Shown in pieces: positions 36,671 to 47,590 of a stretch of 47,590 nucleotides of DNA. The notes under the pieces are model-generated. The model was not told the DNA's origin. It did not search any database and worked only from the letters and a program-made list of their open reading frames with translations. Source of the DNA: Candidatus Uhrbacteria bacterium CG_4_9_14_3_um_filter_41_35 (GTDB lineage Bacteria > Patescibacteriota > Patescibacteriia > UBA9934); NCBI GenBank assembly GCA_002791275.1, contig PFWT01000003.1:1-47590 (forward strand), given 5' to 3'. The position numbers and the translations under genes were made by a program. Position 1 is the first letter of the stretch. Every line of letters starts with the position of its first letter.

Positions 36671-37681
36671 ATGGCAAAAACAGACGAGCAAAAAGCTAGG
36701 TTAGCAGCGGCAACAGAGGCAATCTCACAAATTAAACAAAGGTTTGGTGAGGGTTCTATTATGCGTTTAGGTGAAGCGAGGGCAATGCAGGTTGAATCAG
36801 TTTCAACAGGTTGCTTGTCGCTAGATTTAGCTTTGGGGGTTGGTGGAGTTCCGCGGGGTCGGATTATTGAAATCTATGGTCCGGAATCTTCGGGAAAAAC
36901 TACACTATCACAGCACATTGTGGCAGAATTTCAGGCACTTGGTTGTGTAGCTGCGTTCGTCGATGCAGAACACGCTCTTGATCCAGATTACGCGCAGAAA
37001 ATTGGGGTTGATACAAACGAACTATTTATTTCTCAACCAGACACTGGGGAGCAGGCGCTCGAGATTGTCGAGACTTTGGTACGTTCAAGCGCGGTCGACG
37101 TAATTATTGTCGATTCTGTGGCCGCACTTACGCCAAAGGCTGAAATAGAAGGGGAAATGGGGCAGTCACATATGGGACTGCAAGCGAGACTTATGAGCCA
37201 GGCACTTCGAAAACTGGCAGGTATAGTTTCTAAAAGCGGAACGACGGTTATATTTATTAACCAGATCAGAATGAAGCTGGGCGTAATGTTTGGTAATCCG
37301 GAAACAACGCCTGGTGGAAATGCGCTTAAATTTTATTCCTCGGTTAGAATCGAAGTGAGACGTTCAGCGCAAATTAAACAGGGTGAGGCAATTGTTGGAA
37401 ATAGAGTTAAAGTAAAGATTGTAAAAAACAAAGTAGCGCCACCGTTTCAGCATTGTGAATTTGATATTATGTATAACGAGGGTATTTCAATTGCTGGGGA
37501 CCTAATTGATCTGGGGACACAAGTAGGCTCAATTGAAAAGAAAGGAAATACTTATAGTTTTGGTGAAGAACGACTCGGGGTGGGTCGGGAAAATGCTAAA
37601 AGATATTTGCGCGAAAATCCAAAGTCACTTAAGGCAATTCGCAAAGCAACAATGGAAATAGTAAAGAAAGATAAAGTTTAA
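36671..37681 (+). CDS. recA: recombinase RecA
   Basis: Walker [22 protein letters not shown] track start 36644, canonical MAKTDEQKA start at 36671. Confidence 0.97.
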   Translation: MAKTDEQKARLAAATEAISQIKQRFGEGSIMRLGEARAMQVESVSTGCLSLDLALGVGGVPRGRIIEIYGPESSGKTTLSQHIVAEFQALGCVAAFVDAEHALDPDYAQKIGVDTNELFISQPDTGEQALEIVETLVRSSAVDVIIVDSVAALTPKAEIEGEMGQSHMGLQARLMSQALRKLAGIVSKSGTTVIFINQIRMKLGVMFGNPETTPGGNALKFYSSVRIEVRRSAQIKQGEAIVGNRVKVKIVKNKVAPPFQHCEFDIMYNEGISIAGDLIDLGTQVGSIEKKGNTYSFGEERLGVGRENAKRYLRENPKSLKAIRKATMEIVKKDKV

Positions 37682-37688
37682 TTGGCAC

Positions 37689-37738
37689 TGTAAGCTATAA
37701 AACACTCAACTTCTGAGCTGATTGTTTTATAGCTTACA
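37689..37738 (+). terminator. long hairpin after recA (possible terminator)
   Basis: 16-bp perfect arms TGTAAGCTATAAAACA ... TGTTTTATAGCTTACA, but only a weak T-tract. Confidence 0.5.
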
Positions 37739-37780
37739 AAATTTGTTTACCTTAAAATAAATCTTGGGTATTATTTTGAA

Positions 37781-37937
37781 TAAAGTCCGCTTTAACTGCG
37801 GGGTTTGGGTTGATATTATCAGATCTGTTCCAGAACGATACTTGGCGCGTGCCAAGGAAACTCTCTCCTCTCGTTCGTAAGAAAAGGCCTGATACTCGTA
37901 CATCTATTCCGGACCCTGCAGTTAAAGCGGATTTTTT
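37781..37937 (+). ncRNA. rod-shaped structured RNA, 6S RNA-like (ssrS candidate)
   Basis: Closing stem TCCGCTTTAACTGCGGGGTTTGG / CCGGACCCTGCAGTTAAAGCGGA; central bubble; TATCAGATCT / AGGCCTGATA; GAACGA / TCGTTC; CTTGGC-GCGT-GCCAAG hairpin; ends in T6. Upstream TTTACC-17 nt-TATTAT. Confidence 0.55.
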
Positions 37938-38044
37938 GTTTAAATAAATCTTTGTTTAAAATATTGTGGTTATTTATAAAATTCAGAAATTAATTTAGAG
38001 AATTGTAATCATTTTTGGTTTGATGAAGAATGGGGGCTATAAGC

Positions 38045-38074
38045 TTGACTAATTTCAGCAAAGTTTGATATACT
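38045..38074 (+). promoter_or_regulatory. promoter upstream of rpoB
   Basis: TTGACT - 18 nt - TATACT with extended TGn; leader of about 300 nt to rpoB. Confidence 0.7.
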
Positions 38075-38081
38075 CACTCCG

Positions 38082-38384
38082 CTTGGAAGGAGATATCCTT
38101 CTATCATCACTCTTGCTATCGACAAGGATGCAGAAGCGATGAATAAGCGCTAATATTAGCCACTTTAGGTGTGATCCCCAAACACCAGAATACGTCTTTC
38201 TATGCCCATTTTTTGGCATACGAGGACCTAAAATACAATAAGGTTGTTTAAACTATTCCAGCCTCGAGCTTTTCTCAGGGTGGCTTTTTGTGTTCAGGTC
38301 AGGCGTTTAGTTGCTAAAAATCCAAAAAACAATTGTTTTTTGGATGCAGATAATCAAGCTTAACGGGTAATTTAATACAAAACT
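38082..38384 (+). promoter_or_regulatory. structured rpoB leader with attenuator-like hairpin and 26-nt palindrome
   Basis: GAAGGA/TCCTTC, GGTGT/ACACC, TATGCC/GGCATA hairpins; AGCC...GGCTTTTTG (38260-38290); ATCCAAAAAACAATTGTTTTTTGGAT (38320-38345). Confidence 0.5.
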
Positions 38385-41300
38385 ATGGCACAAAAGACTG
38401 AAAAGACTGTTCAGCCGCGAAAGTTTTTCACGAAAAATAGGCCAGCGATGGATCTCCCAGAACTTATTGAGATCCAGAAGGCTTCTTATGATTGGTTTCT
38501 AAAAGAGGGTATTCGTGATCTTTTTCACGAGATCTCTCCTATTAGCGACTTTATCGGTCGTGATCTTGAGTTAACTTTTGAGGATTATTATATCGATGAA
38601 CCAAAATTCGATGAAACAACCTCAAAGTTCAAGAATATTACTTACGAAGCCCCGCTTCGAGTAAAGGCAAAATTAACTAATAACCGTACTAAAGAGTCAA
38701 AAGAACAGGAAATTTTCTTGGGGGACATTCCTGTGATGACACCACGAGGAACTTTTATTGTTAACGGTATCGAGCGTGTGATTGTTTCACAGCTTGTGCG
38801 TTCAGCTGGAGCTTTCTTCACTGCCGAGGTTGTTAGAGGTAGACGCCAGTATGGAGCAAAAATAATTCCAAACCGTGGAGCTTGGCTTGAGTTTGAAACT
38901 GATGGTAAGAACGTTATTTGGGTTAAGATTGACCGAAAACGAAAGGTAGCGGTTACTTCTCTTATGAGGGCTTTTGGGTTTTCTTCAGATGAAGAAATCT
39001 TACCATTGTTTGCCGATATCGACACTCATCCTTTGAATAAATATATTGAAGCTACACTCGCAAAAGACTCGGCTTCAAATGAAGAAGAAGGACTTAAAGA
39101 GGTTTATAAGCGTATTAGACCAGGTGATTTAGCAACAGCAGATAACGCACGTCAGCTAATTCACTCGATGTTCTTCAATTTTGACAGATACGACCTTGGT
39201 CCAGTTGGAAGATATAAATTTAATCTTCGATTTGGAAAAGATAATCCAGAAGAAGGTGTTCAAGACGAACCTAACAGAATTCTTTCAAAAGAAGATCTTG
39301 TTGAGATTATCCGGGAAATTATTCGTTTGAATAACTACCAGGAGGAACCAGATGACGTGGACCACTTGGGTAACCGCCGAATTCGTGCGGTTGGGGAGCT
39401 CATTCAGGGGCGATTTAGAATTGGTCTTGCTCGAATGGAGCGAATTGTTCGTGATCGAATGAGTACACACGACATTGAATCCTTGTCACCAGGAAAACTA
39501 ATCAACGCACGTCCAGTAATCGGCTCAACTCGTGAGTTCTTTATGAGCTCACAGTTGTCACAGTTCATGGACCAGATCAACCCACTTTCTGAGCTCGAGC
39601 ATAAACGCCGACTTTCAGCGATGGGACAGGGTGGACTTTCAAGAGAACGTGCTGGATTTGAGGTTCGAGACGTGCACACTACGCACTATGGTCGAATCTG
39701 TCCGGTGCAAACTTCTGAGGGACCAAACATTGGACTTATTGGACATCTTGCCAGTTACGCTCGAATCAATAAGTACGGATTTATTGAAACTCCATACCGA
39801 AAAGTTGTTATTGAAAATGGTCGAGCAAAAGTAACTAATGATATTGAATACCTAAACGCGTTTAAAGAAGAAAAATCAATTACTGTACCAGCTACAGCGC
39901 CAGTTGATGATGATGGTTACATTATCGCAGAATTTGTTGAGGCTCGAAAGTATGGAGAGGCGAAATCGGTTGCTGTTACTGAGGTGAATTACATGGATGT
40001 GTCACCTGGACAGATCGTGTCTATTGCTACATCACTTATTCCTTTCCTTGAGCACGATGACTCTACTCGAGCGCTCATGGGATCAAACATGCAAAGACAG
40101 GCTGTGCCTACAATTAGACCAAGAGCACCGATAGTTGGAACTGGCATGGAAAGACGAGCTGCGCTTGATTCAGGTCACGTGTTAGTAGCTGATGCTGATG
40201 GCGAAGTTACACTTGTAAACTCTGGAAAAGTTGTTGTTAATTACGAAAAAGAAGGGGAAGTTATTTACGATTTGAATAAATTTATTCGTTCAAACGCAAG
40301 TACAGCGATTAACCAGCGCCCAGTTGTTGTGCCTGGAATGAAAGTTAAAAAAGGTGACGTTCTGGCAGATGGTCCTTCAGTTCAAAATGGTGAACTTGCA
40401 CTCGGACAAAACATGATGGTTTGTTTCATGAGTTGGGACGGTTACAACTACGACGACGCGGTTATTGTTAACGAGCGAGTGGTGCAGGACGACCGGTTCA
40501 CGACTATCCACCTTGAAAACCTAATTCTAAACGTTCGAGACACAAAACTTGGACCTGAAGTAATTACTTCAGATATTCCTAACGTTTCAGAAGAAAAACT
40601 AAAACACCTAGACAACGAAGGAATCATTCGAGTTGGAGCCGAAGTGCACTCAGGAGATATCTTGGTTGGAAAAATTACGCCAAAAGGAGAAACTGAACTT
40701 TCAGCTGAAGAAAAATTGCTTCGTGCAATCTTCGGAGAAAAGGCTCGAGATGTTCGAGATTCATCACTTTACTTACAGCACGGCCACAAGGGTAAGGTTG
40801 TTGGTATAAAAATCTTCTCTCGAGAAGATGGTGATAACCTGCCACCAGGCGTGATTCGATCAATTCAGGTAACTGTTGCTGATCTACGAAAATTACAGGT
40901 TGGAGATAAAGTTGCTGGGCGTCACGGAAACAAAGGAGTTATTTCAAAAATCGTGCCGGTTGAAGATATGCCGTTTACTGAAGGCGGTCGAACTGCGGAT
41001 ATTATTCTCACACCGCTTGGAGTTGTGTCACGTATGAACTTGGGACAGATTCTTGAGGTTCACTTGGGACTTGCTGCGCACAAACTTGGATATACAGCTG
41101 CAGCGCCGGTATTTGATGGTGTTGACGAAGAAGATATTCAAAAAGAACTGGTTAAAGCTGGATATCCAAAAACAGGTCAGCTAACACTGTTCGATGGTCG
41201 AACAGGAGAGGCTTTCCATCACCCGGTTACGATGGGAGTTATGTACATGATTAAACTTAACCACATGGTTGAGGATAAAATGCACCAACGATCGATTGGT

Positions 41301-41627
41301 CCTTACTCACTAATTACGCAACAACCTCTTGGAGGTAAGGCGCAGTTTGGAGGACAGCGATTTGGAGAGATGGAGGTTTGGGCACTTGAAGCTTACGGAG
41401 CTGCTCACACACTTCAGGAGATTTTGACCATTAAATCAGACGATATTTCAGGTCGTTCAAAAGCGTACGAATCAATTATTAAAGGAGAAGAGATTACCAA
41501 GGTAAATATCCCAGAGTCCTTCAATGTGTTAGTTCGCGAAATGAAAGGTTTGTGTCTCGATGTTGAGCTTCTAGATAATGGCAAAAAGATAGAGCTTAGC
41601 GGAGAGCATGGTAATTCGAAACAATAA
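38385..41627 (+). CDS. rpoB: RNA polymerase beta subunit
   Basis: Full-length Rpo[51 protein letters not shown]. Confidence 0.98.
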   Translation: MAQKTEKTVQPRKFFTKNRPAMDLPELIEIQKASYDWFLKEGIRDLFHEISPISDFIGRDLELTFEDYYIDEPKFDETTSKFKNITYEAPLRVKAKLTNNRTKESKEQEIFLGDIPVMTPRGTFIVNGIERVIVSQLVRSAGAFFTAEVVRGRRQYGAKIIPNRGAWLEFETDGKNVIWVKIDRKRKVAVTSLMRAFGFSSDEEILPLFADIDTHPLNKYIEATLAKDSASNEEEGLKEVYKRIRPGDLATADNARQLIHSMFFNFDRYDLGPVGRYKFNLRFGKDNPEEGVQDEPNRILSKEDLVEIIREIIRLNNYQEEPDDVDHLGNRRIRAVGELIQGRFRIGLARMERIVRDRMSTHDIESLSPGKLINARPVIGSTREFFMSSQLSQFMDQINPLSELEHKRRLSAMGQGGLSRERAGFEVRDVHTTHYGRICPVQTSEGPNIGLIGHLASYARINKYGFIETPYRKVVIENGRAKVTNDIEYLNAFKEEKSITVPATAPVDDDGYIIAEFVEARKYGEAKSVAVTEVNYMDVSPGQIVSIATSLIPFLEHDDSTRALMGSNMQRQAVPTIRPRAPIVGTGMERRAALDSGHVLVADADGEVTLVNSGKVVVNYEKEGEVIYDLNKFIRSNASTAINQRPVVVPGMKVKKGDVLADGPSVQNGELALGQNMMVCFMSWDGYNYDDAVIVNERVVQDDRFTTIHLENLILNVRDTKLGPEVITSDIPNVSEEKLKHLDNEGIIRVGAEVHSGDILVGKITPKGETELSAEEKLLRAIFGEKARDVRDSSLYLQHGHKGKVVGIKIFSREDGDNLPPGVIRSIQVTVADLRKLQVGDKVAGRHGNKGVISKIVPVEDMPFTEGGRTADIILTPLGVVSRMNLGQILEVHLGLAAHKLGYTAAAPVFDGVDEEDIQKELVKAGYPKTGQLTLFDGRTGEAFHHPVTMGVMYMIKLNHMVEDKMHQRSIGPYSLITQQPLGGKAQFGGQRFGEMEVWALEAYGAAHTLQEILTIKSDDISGRSKAYESIIKGEEITKVNIPESFNVLVREMKGLCLDVELLDNGKKIELSGEHGNSKQ

Positions 41628-41633
41628 AGACGT

Positions 41634-44600
41634 ATGGCATACAATACAAATTCACTCAAATCAACAGATTTCGATTCAATTCGTTTACGTCTTGCTAGTC
41701 CCGAAGTTATTCGGGAGTGGTCTTATGGTGAGATTACCAAGGCAGAAACAATTAACTACCGAACACAGAAGCCGGAAAAGCATGGACTTTTTGCGGAAGA
41801 AATTTTTGGACCTTCAAAGGACTGGGAATGTTACTGTGGAAAATACAAAAAAATCCGTTACAAAGGAATCATTTGTGATAAATGTGGTGTGGAGGTTACT
41901 CAGGCCGTTGTTAGGCGAGAACGAATGGGTCATATCGAGCTAGCTTCACCAGTTACACACATTTGGTTCTTGCGTGGCGTACCTTCAAAGATCGGTACAA
42001 TCCTAGATACAGGAGTACAGGCACTTGAAAAAGTGATTTACTTCTCTAGTTTTATTATCACCGATGTTGATCAGGAAGCTCTTGAACAGACTCAGGAACA
42101 GGTAAAACAAGAATACAAGAGTAAGAAAAAGATGATCGAAGGTGAGCAAAAACGTGATTTTGGACGTCTTGAAGAAAAATACAAGGATGACGCTAACAAG
42201 CTAAAAGAAGAGCAGGCTCGGCTCGAGGATGTGGCAAAGAAAAAGCTCGAGGAGCTTGAAGAGGAGTTTATTTCAGTTGATCAGGATCTTAAAGAGATTA
42301 AGGTACTGAAGATTATTCCAGAACCTGTGTACCATGACTGGTCGATTAAGTTTGGACATATTTTTGATGCGGGTATTGGAGCTGAGGCAATTCTTAAACT
42401 TCTACAAAGAGTTGATATTAGCGCAACTATTGATCAGCTTAATGAAGAACTTGAATCAACAAGATCAAAAACAAAACACGATCGAATTACCCGAAGACTT
42501 AAACTTCTGCACGCACTCAAGAAGACAAGTGTTCAACCAGAATGGATGGTTCTTCGCGCAATTCCGGTTATTCCAGCTGATATTCGTCCAATGGTAGCAC
42601 TTGACGGAGGCAGATTTGCAACCAGCGATTTAAACGATCTTTACAGACGGGTTATTAACCGAAACAACCGTTTGAAACGACTTTACGCGCTAAATGCGCC
42701 TGAGGTTATTACTCGAAACGAGAAGCGAATGCTTCAAGAAGCAGCTGATGCACTTTTCGACAACTCTGCTCGAAGTGCAAAGACAGTGATTGCTGCAACA
42801 GGTAAAAAACGACAGCTAAAGTCACTTTCTGACCTACTTAAAGGAAAACAAGGTCGATTCCGTCAGAACTTGCTCGGAAAACGAATTGACTACTCTGGTC
42901 GATCAGTAATTGTGGTTGGACCACAGCTGAAGATTAACCAGTGCGGAATTCCGAAGAAGATGGCGCTTGAACTATTCAAGCCGTTCGTTATCTCAAAACT
43001 TATTCAACGTGAATATGTGCACAACATCCGATCAGCAAACAAATTTATTGAATCTGATCGCGGTGAGGTGTGGGATATCTTGGAAGAAGTTACAGCGGAC
43101 GCTTTTGTTCTACTAAACCGTGCGCCAACCCTTCACCGTCTAGGTATTCAGGCCTTTAATCCAGTTTTGATTGAAGGAAAGGCTATTCAGGTGCACCCAC
43201 TTGTGTGTGATGCTTATAACGCCGACTTTGACGGAGACCAAATGGCGGTTCACGTACCACTTACAAAAGAAGCGCGAAAGGAAGCAAACGAAATTATGCT
43301 TTCCATCCGTAACCTGCTTAAACCATCTCACGGTGGTCCGGTAACAACACCGGGTAAGGACATGGCTTGGGCTTCTTACTACCTCACAATGACGTTAACT
43401 GAGCCAGACGAGAAAACTATGAAGGTTTTCTCAAATCCTGATCAACTAGTTTATGCCTATGAGGTTAAAAAGGTGGGACTTCAGGAATGGGTTCGACTTC
43501 GAATGAATGGAGAAATAATCGTTACAACAGTTGGACGAGTTATCTTGAACCGTTTATTCCCAGAAAAGATTGGTTTCGTAAACGATACTCTTGGAAAGAA
43601 GCAAATTGCCAACATTGTTCGTGAAACTCTTGAGTATTACGGACAGGAGTTTACAGCTGTGCTTCTCGATAAGATTAAAAACCTTGGATTTAGATACGCG
43701 ATGCTCTCTGGGTACTCATGGGGAATGAGTGAGCTACCTACTATCAAAGAAAAACCGGGTATTGTTAAAGCTGGAGATGCTCGAGTGCTCGAAGTTGAAA
43801 ATTTCTACGCTCAAGGTCTGCTTACTCAGGGTGAGCGTCACTCTCAGATCGTGAAGATTTGGACAGAGGTTAAGGACAGTATCGAGGATCTTTCAAAGAA
43901 CTCACTTACAAAAGGAAGCTCAGCGCAAACAATGATTGAATCTGGAGCTCGAGGAGCTTGGGGACAGCTTACTCAGATGATCGGTATGATCGGTATGAAA
44001 GCTTCACCTTCTGGAGATATTATTGAGCTTCCGGTGAAATCATCATTTAAAGACGGAGTTGACGTGCTTGAGTTCTTTATCTCTTCTCACGGTATTCGAA
44101 AAGGACTTACCGACACTGCGCTTAAAACTGCTAACGCTGGATACCTGACGCGTCGACTAGTTGATGTGTCACAGGATGTTGTTGTGCACGACGAAGACTG
44201 TGGAGACACAGATGGTGTGGTATTAACACACGCTGAGTCAGAAGAAATTGGAGAGCCACTTCTAGTTCGAATTTTGGGGCGTTTCTCACTTTCACCAATC
44301 AAAATGCCTGGCGGAAGCAAGGTGATTGTAAAAGCAGACGAGCTAATCACTGAGGAGCACATTCGAACTCTTACAGTAGCAAAGGCTGATCTAGTTGATG
44401 CGCACGTACGATCAGTGATGACCTGTAAATCACTTCGTGGCGTTTGTCAGAAGTGTTACGGTTACGACATTGCTTATAACAAGCTCGTTAAAATCGGAAC
44501 TTCAGTTGGTATTATTGCCGCGCAGTCTATCGGAGAACCGGGTACTCAGCTTACAATGCGTACCTTCCACACTGGAGGAGTTGCGGGTGGAAAAGACATC

Positions 44601-45629
44601 ACTCAGGGACTTCCTCGAGTGGAAGAACTTTTCGAAGCTCGTTTACCAAAGCGACGTGCAATTATGACTGAGGTTTCAGGATCAGTTGAAATTGAAGAAG
44701 CTGAACGAGAAATGGTACAGGCAGGAACTGGTAAGAAGATGACAGACACAAGACCAGGACAAAAGATTGTTCGTGTTCGCTATGAAGCGTCTGAAGAAAC
44801 AAAAATTTCTCTTGGTAGAGGAGCATCTGTTAACCTTAAAGAAGGTGATAAGGTAAAATCCGGACAGGTGATTGGTGAGACCACTGACGGAGAAAAGATC
44901 ATTGCCAAGGTTGATGGTGTTGTTACTTCAACAACCAAGACTAGCGTGGTCGTTGTACACGAAGCTACAAAAGTTCGTGAGTACATTATTCCACGAGGTT
45001 ACACACTCTATGTTAAACACGGAGATGAAATCTTGGCTGGAGATGTATTAACGGAAGGTCACCTCGACCTACAAGCACTCTTCAAGTACAAGGGAATGAA
45101 GGCGGTTCAGATGTATCTCTCAAAGGAGGTGCAGGGAATCTACGCTTCTCAGGGTCAACGTCTTAATAACAAGCATGTTGAGATTATTATTAAGCAGATG
45201 TTTAGTCGAATCCGAATTGTTTCACCTGGAGATACAGATTTCTTGCCGGGCGAAGTGATTGAAAAGAACGCACTAAACGTTGCACTTGACGAACTACCTG
45301 AAAACGGTGTACTTCCTGAGTACGAACAGTTATTCCTTGGAATCACCAAAGTTTCACTTTCAACCGAAAGTTGGCTATCAGCAGCCTCTTTCCAGGAAAC
45401 CGCTCGTGTACTTATTAACGCTGCGATTACCGGAAAGATTGATCCTTTGCAGGGGCTTAAGGAAAACGTTATCATTGGTCGTCTTATCCCTGCTGGAACT
45501 GGTTATGCCACTTCAGAGGCGGGAGTTCGCTCACAAGAAAGAGCCAATCAGATTGCCGAAGACGCAATTCAGGCTAGTGAACTTGATGAAGTTTCAGCAA
45601 AAAATGCGGAGGCGGAAGAGGAAAAATAA
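41634..45629 (+). CDS. rpoC: RNA polymerase beta' subunit
   Basis: CxxC zinc motif [20 protein letters not shown], catalytic [30 protein letters not shown]. Confidence 0.98.
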   Translation: MAYNTNSLKSTDFDSIRLRLASPEVIREWSYGEITKAETINYRTQKPEKHGLFAEEIFGPSKDWECYCGKYKKIRYKGIICDKCGVEVTQAVVRRERMGHIELASPVTHIWFLRGVPSKIGTILDTGVQALEKVIYFSSFIITDVDQEALEQTQEQVKQEYKSKKKMIEGEQKRDFGRLEEKYKDDANKLKEEQARLEDVAKKKLEELEEEFISVDQDLKEIKVLKIIPEPVYHDWSIKFGHIFDAGIGAEAILKLLQRVDISATIDQLNEELESTRSKTKHDRITRRLKLLHALKKTSVQPEWMVLRAIPVIPADIRPMVALDGGRFATSDLNDLYRRVINRNNRLKRLYALNAPEVITRNEKRMLQEAADALFDNSARSAKTVIAATGKKRQLKSLSDLLKGKQGRFRQNLLGKRIDYSGRSVIVVGPQLKINQCGIPKKMALELFKPFVISKLIQREYVHNIRSANKFIESDRGEVWDILEEVTADAFVLLNRAPTLHRLGIQAFNPVLIEGKAIQVHPLVCDAYNADFDGDQMAVHVPLTKEARKEANEIMLSIRNLLKPSHGGPVTTPGKDMAWASYYLTMTLTEPDEKTMKVFSNPDQLVYAYEVKKVGLQEWVRLRMNGEIIVTTVGRVILNRLFPEKIGFVNDTLGKKQIANIVRETLEYYGQEFTAVLLDKIKNLGFRYAMLSGYSWGMSELPTIKEKPGIVKAGDARVLEVENFYAQGLLTQGERHSQIVKIWTEVKDSIEDLSKNSLTKGSSAQTMIESGARGAWGQLTQMIGMIGMKASPSGDIIELPVKSSFKDGVDVLEFFISSHGIRKGLTDTALKTANAGYLTRRLVDVSQDVVVHDEDCGDTDGVVLTHAESEEIGEPLLVRILGRFSLSPIKMPGGSKVIVKADELITEEHIRTLTVAKADLVDAHVRSVMTCKSLRGVCQKCYGYDIAYNKLVKIGTSVGIIAAQSIGEPGTQLTMRTFHTGGVAGGKDITQGLPRVEELFEARLPKRRAIMTEVSGSVEIEEAEREMVQAGTGKKMTDTRPGQKIVRVRYEASEETKISLGRGASVNLKEGDKVKSGQVIGETTDGEKIIAKVDGVVTSTTKTSVVVVHEATKVREYIIPRGYTLYVKHGDEILAGDVLTEGHLDLQALFKYKGMKAVQMYLSKEVQGIYASQGQRLNNKHVEIIIKQMFSRIRIVSPGDTDFLPGEVIEKNALNVALDELPENGVLPEYEQLFLGITKVSLSTESWLSAASFQETARVLINAAITGKIDPLQGLKENVIIGRLIPAGTGYATSEAGVRSQERANQIAEDAIQASELDEVSAKNAEAEEEK

Positions 45630-45634
45630 ATTTA

Positions 45635-45662
45635 CAAAACCACCTCGTTTGAGGTGGTTTTG
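45635..45662 (+). terminator. intrinsic terminator after rpoC
   Basis: CAAAACCACCTC-GTTT-GAGGTGGTTTTG + T-rich. Confidence 0.85.
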
Positions 45663-45718
45663 TTTTTGCCATCAGTTCAAAACTTTGCTAAGCTAGAGCC
45701 ATATTAATGATCAATTTT

Positions 45719-46438
45719 ATGAGTGGACACAGTAAATGGGCTTCAATTAAACATAAAAAAGGGGCAGCTGACGCTAAACGCGGTAAAGTTTTTAGTAAGC
45801 TTGCCAAACTTATGACAGTAGCTGCGAAGGAGGGAGGTTCAGATTTGAATATGAACTTTTCTTTGCGAATGCTGGCCGAAAAAGCCAAAAAAGCAAACAT
45901 GCCTAAGGACAATATTGAACGAGCTATTTCAAGGGGGACTGGCGAAGGGGCAGATGGTGTTCAGATGATCGAAGCGGTTTATGAAGCAATGGGACCTGGT
46001 GGTACTGCGATTATCGTGGAGACTTTAACCGATAATACTAATAGAACGCTTGGAAATTTGAAAAATACTATTATAAAACGCGGAGGCAATTTTGGTGCTA
46101 AGGTACTCTGGATGTTTGATAAAAAGGGAGTTGTTCGGGTTGAAGACGCTAGCGCGATTGCAGATCGGGATATTTTTGAGCTTGCACTGATTGAAGCCCG
46201 AGCGGATGATATTATTTACGATGAAAATGCACTCAGTGTGTACTGCGCAGTGCCTGATTTACAGTCAGTTACTGAAGCTGTAGTCTCTGGCGGACTGGAA
46301 ATTGAAAGCGCTGGTCTTGAGTACGTTGCAAAAGATGAAATCAAATTAAGTGAAGAGGACGAGGAAAAACTCTTTACTCTAATGGATCTTATTGAGGAAG
46401 ATGAAGATGTAACTAATGTTTTCTCAAACGCTGCTTAG
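45719..46438 (+). CDS. yebC: YebC/PmpR family transcription/translation regulator
   Basis: MSGHSKWASIKHKKGAADAKRGKVFSKLAK; ORF track start 45707. Confidence 0.95.
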   Translation: MSGHSKWASIKHKKGAADAKRGKVFSKLAKLMTVAAKEGGSDLNMNFSLRMLAEKAKKANMPKDNIERAISRGTGEGADGVQMIEAVYEAMGPGGTAIIVETLTDNTNRTLGNLKNTIIKRGGNFGAKVLWMFDKKGVVRVEDASAIADRDIFELALIEARADDIIYDENALSVYCAVPDLQSVTEAVVSGGLEIESAGLEYVAKDEIKLSEEDEEKLFTLMDLIEEDEDVTNVFSNAA

Positions 46439-46471
46439 GTTTTCAAATAACTTAGTAGTTTAAAAGTTAAG

Positions 46472-46972
46472 ATGTTAAACAAAACTCCAGAAATAATTAT
46501 CGGTATAGACCCTGGTTATGGTCGGTGCGGTTTTGGGGTGATTATAGAAAGTACGATTGGTGAGTACGATTCTTTAATCCACGGCGTTTTCACCACGCGT
46601 AAAGACCAGCTACACGCCAAGCGCTTGTCCGAGATTGCTCAAGATTTTAGGGCTATTGTGAAACAGTACAAACCGACTGTACTTGTGATTGAAGAGTTAT
46701 TTTTTGCAAAGTCAACCACAACCGCGCTCAAAGTAGCGGAGGTAAGGGGAGTGATTATGATGTTAGCCGACGAGCTTGATCTTCGTGTTGTAGAGGTAAA
46801 ACCAAATGAAGTAAAAATCACAATCACCGGTTATGGGAAAGCTGATAAAAAACAGGTTGAGGCTATGGTCAAAACTATTTTCAAACTCAAAGCCATACCA
46901 AAACCAGACGACGCCGCCGACGCACTAGCGATTGCTTGGACCGGTGCAGTGAAGCAACGCTTCACTAATTAG
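46472..46972 (+). CDS. ruvC: Holliday junction resolvase RuvC
   Basis: IIGIDPGYGRCGFGVI, VIEELFFAKSTTTALKVAEVRGVI, DDAADALAIA. Confidence 0.95.
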   Translation: MLNKTPEIIIGIDPGYGRCGFGVIIESTIGEYDSLIHGVFTTRKDQLHAKRLSEIAQDFRAIVKQYKPTVLVIEELFFAKSTTTALKVAEVRGVIMMLADELDLRVVEVKPNEVKITITGYGKADKKQVEAMVKTIFKLKAIPKPDDAADALAIAWTGAVKQRFTN

Positions 46973-47028
46973 GGCTTATTTTGAATTGCTGTGCATCAAT
47001 CTTTAGTTTTTCGCTATAATATTTTCGT

Positions 47029-47418
47029 ATGAAAAGATGGTTCATTATTATCCCACTACTTTTGATGATGTACGCTGGTGTGGCCTATCTATATTTTAGC
47101 AAACCAGTGGTCTTTGAAGTCAGAGCCGAACAACTTACACCAATAGAATATTTATATAGTAACTACAAACAGCCGGAGTGTAATCCGGAAATACTCGATG
47201 CGATTGCGATTTGTGAAAGCAAGTGGCGGATGATTTAAAACAGAACTTCGTCGGCCTATGGTTATTACCAGATTCTCGATTCAACAGAAAAAACCACGCC
47301 ACAGTGGCAGGCGGGCAGGCGGAAATATGATCCCTATACTAATGTAGATATGGCTATTTATTTGTATAAAACACGAGGGTCAAGCCCCTCGAATGAATCT
47401 AAACCTTGTTGGTACTAG
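47029..47418 (+). pseudogene. small secreted lysozyme/transglycosylase-like protein interrupted by one in-frame TAA
   Basis: Same-frame read: ...PEILDAIAICESKWRMI*NRTSSAYGYYQILDSTEKTTPQWQAGRRKYDPYTNVDMAIYLYKTRGSSPSNESKPCWY*; total length 130 codons in frame. Confidence 0.7.
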
Positions 47419-47467
47419 CGGTACCAACATCGTGAAGTTCAGCCTGAGATTTTATCAGTGGCCAAAA

Positions 47468-47500
47468 ATAATACACCTTTTAAAGGTGTATTATTTTTTT
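47468..47500. terminator. bidirectional terminator
   Basis: AATAATACACCTTT-TAAAGGTGTATTATT followed by T-tract. Confidence 0.75.
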
Positions 47501-47503
47501 GAG

Positions 47504-47590
47504 CTAATCGACATTTAAAGTTGGTTTTTGCCCCTGTCGTGTAGCCAAATACCAAGCAGCGAGGATGAGCTTTTTTTGAAGTGAGAATCC
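47504..47590 (-). CDS. C-terminal fragment of a CDS running off the window end
   Basis: Minus-strand open frame GFSLQKKLILAAWYLATRQGQKPTLNVD*, with a terminator immediately downstream; family not recognised. Confidence 0.45.
   Translation of the reverse strand, partial: GFSLQKKLILAAWYLATRQGQKPTLNVD

Noticed and set aside
37781-37937. Interpretation of the recA-rpoB RNA as SRP RNA, tmRNA or RNase P RNA
   Set aside because: No GNAR-capped SRP core, no tRNA-like ends with tag ORF, and no RNase P conserved-region motifs seen; the rod-with-bubble layout fits 6S better, though unproven.

Overview
The window reads as a gene-dense, AT-leaning bacterial chromosome segment. Gene content and protein style suggest a Patescibacteria/CPR-like genome, but this is inference; there is no rRNA to place it. 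Housekeeping genes include polA, holA, rpsT, rmuC, ychF, an rpsF-ssb-rpsR operon, an epmA/GenX-like gene followed by efp, ftsK, a RodZ-like gene, recA, rpoB, rpoC, yebC and ruvC, plus three tRNAs (Arg-TCT, His-GTG, Arg-CCT). The accessory content is: (i) a ~15 kb block (9.1-24.1 kb) of four overlapping or abutting secreted/membrane genes, including a 2631-aa repetitive fibre-like protein, followed by an O-antigen-ligase/TPR protein; (ii) a higher-GC gene for a secreted caspase-like protein whose usual catalytic Cys position appears to be Ser; (iii) a decayed HTH-HATPase-DUF4325 gene next to a Xer-type recombinase. The strongest non-coding signals are: a gene-free, palindrome-rich region at 8.2-9.1 kb with three exact TTATNCACA DnaA-box 9-mers and nearby parS-like GTTCC-N4-GGAAC palindromes (candidate oriC/parS region); a 6S-RNA-like rod-shaped RNA between recA and rpoB; a ~300-nt structured rpoB leader with a promoter, an attenuator-like hairpin and a 26-nt perfect palindrome; and a 48-bp tandem repeat that has copied the 3' end of polA. 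I saw no CRISPR array, transposase or recognisable complete defence system. All calls are by eye, without database searches.
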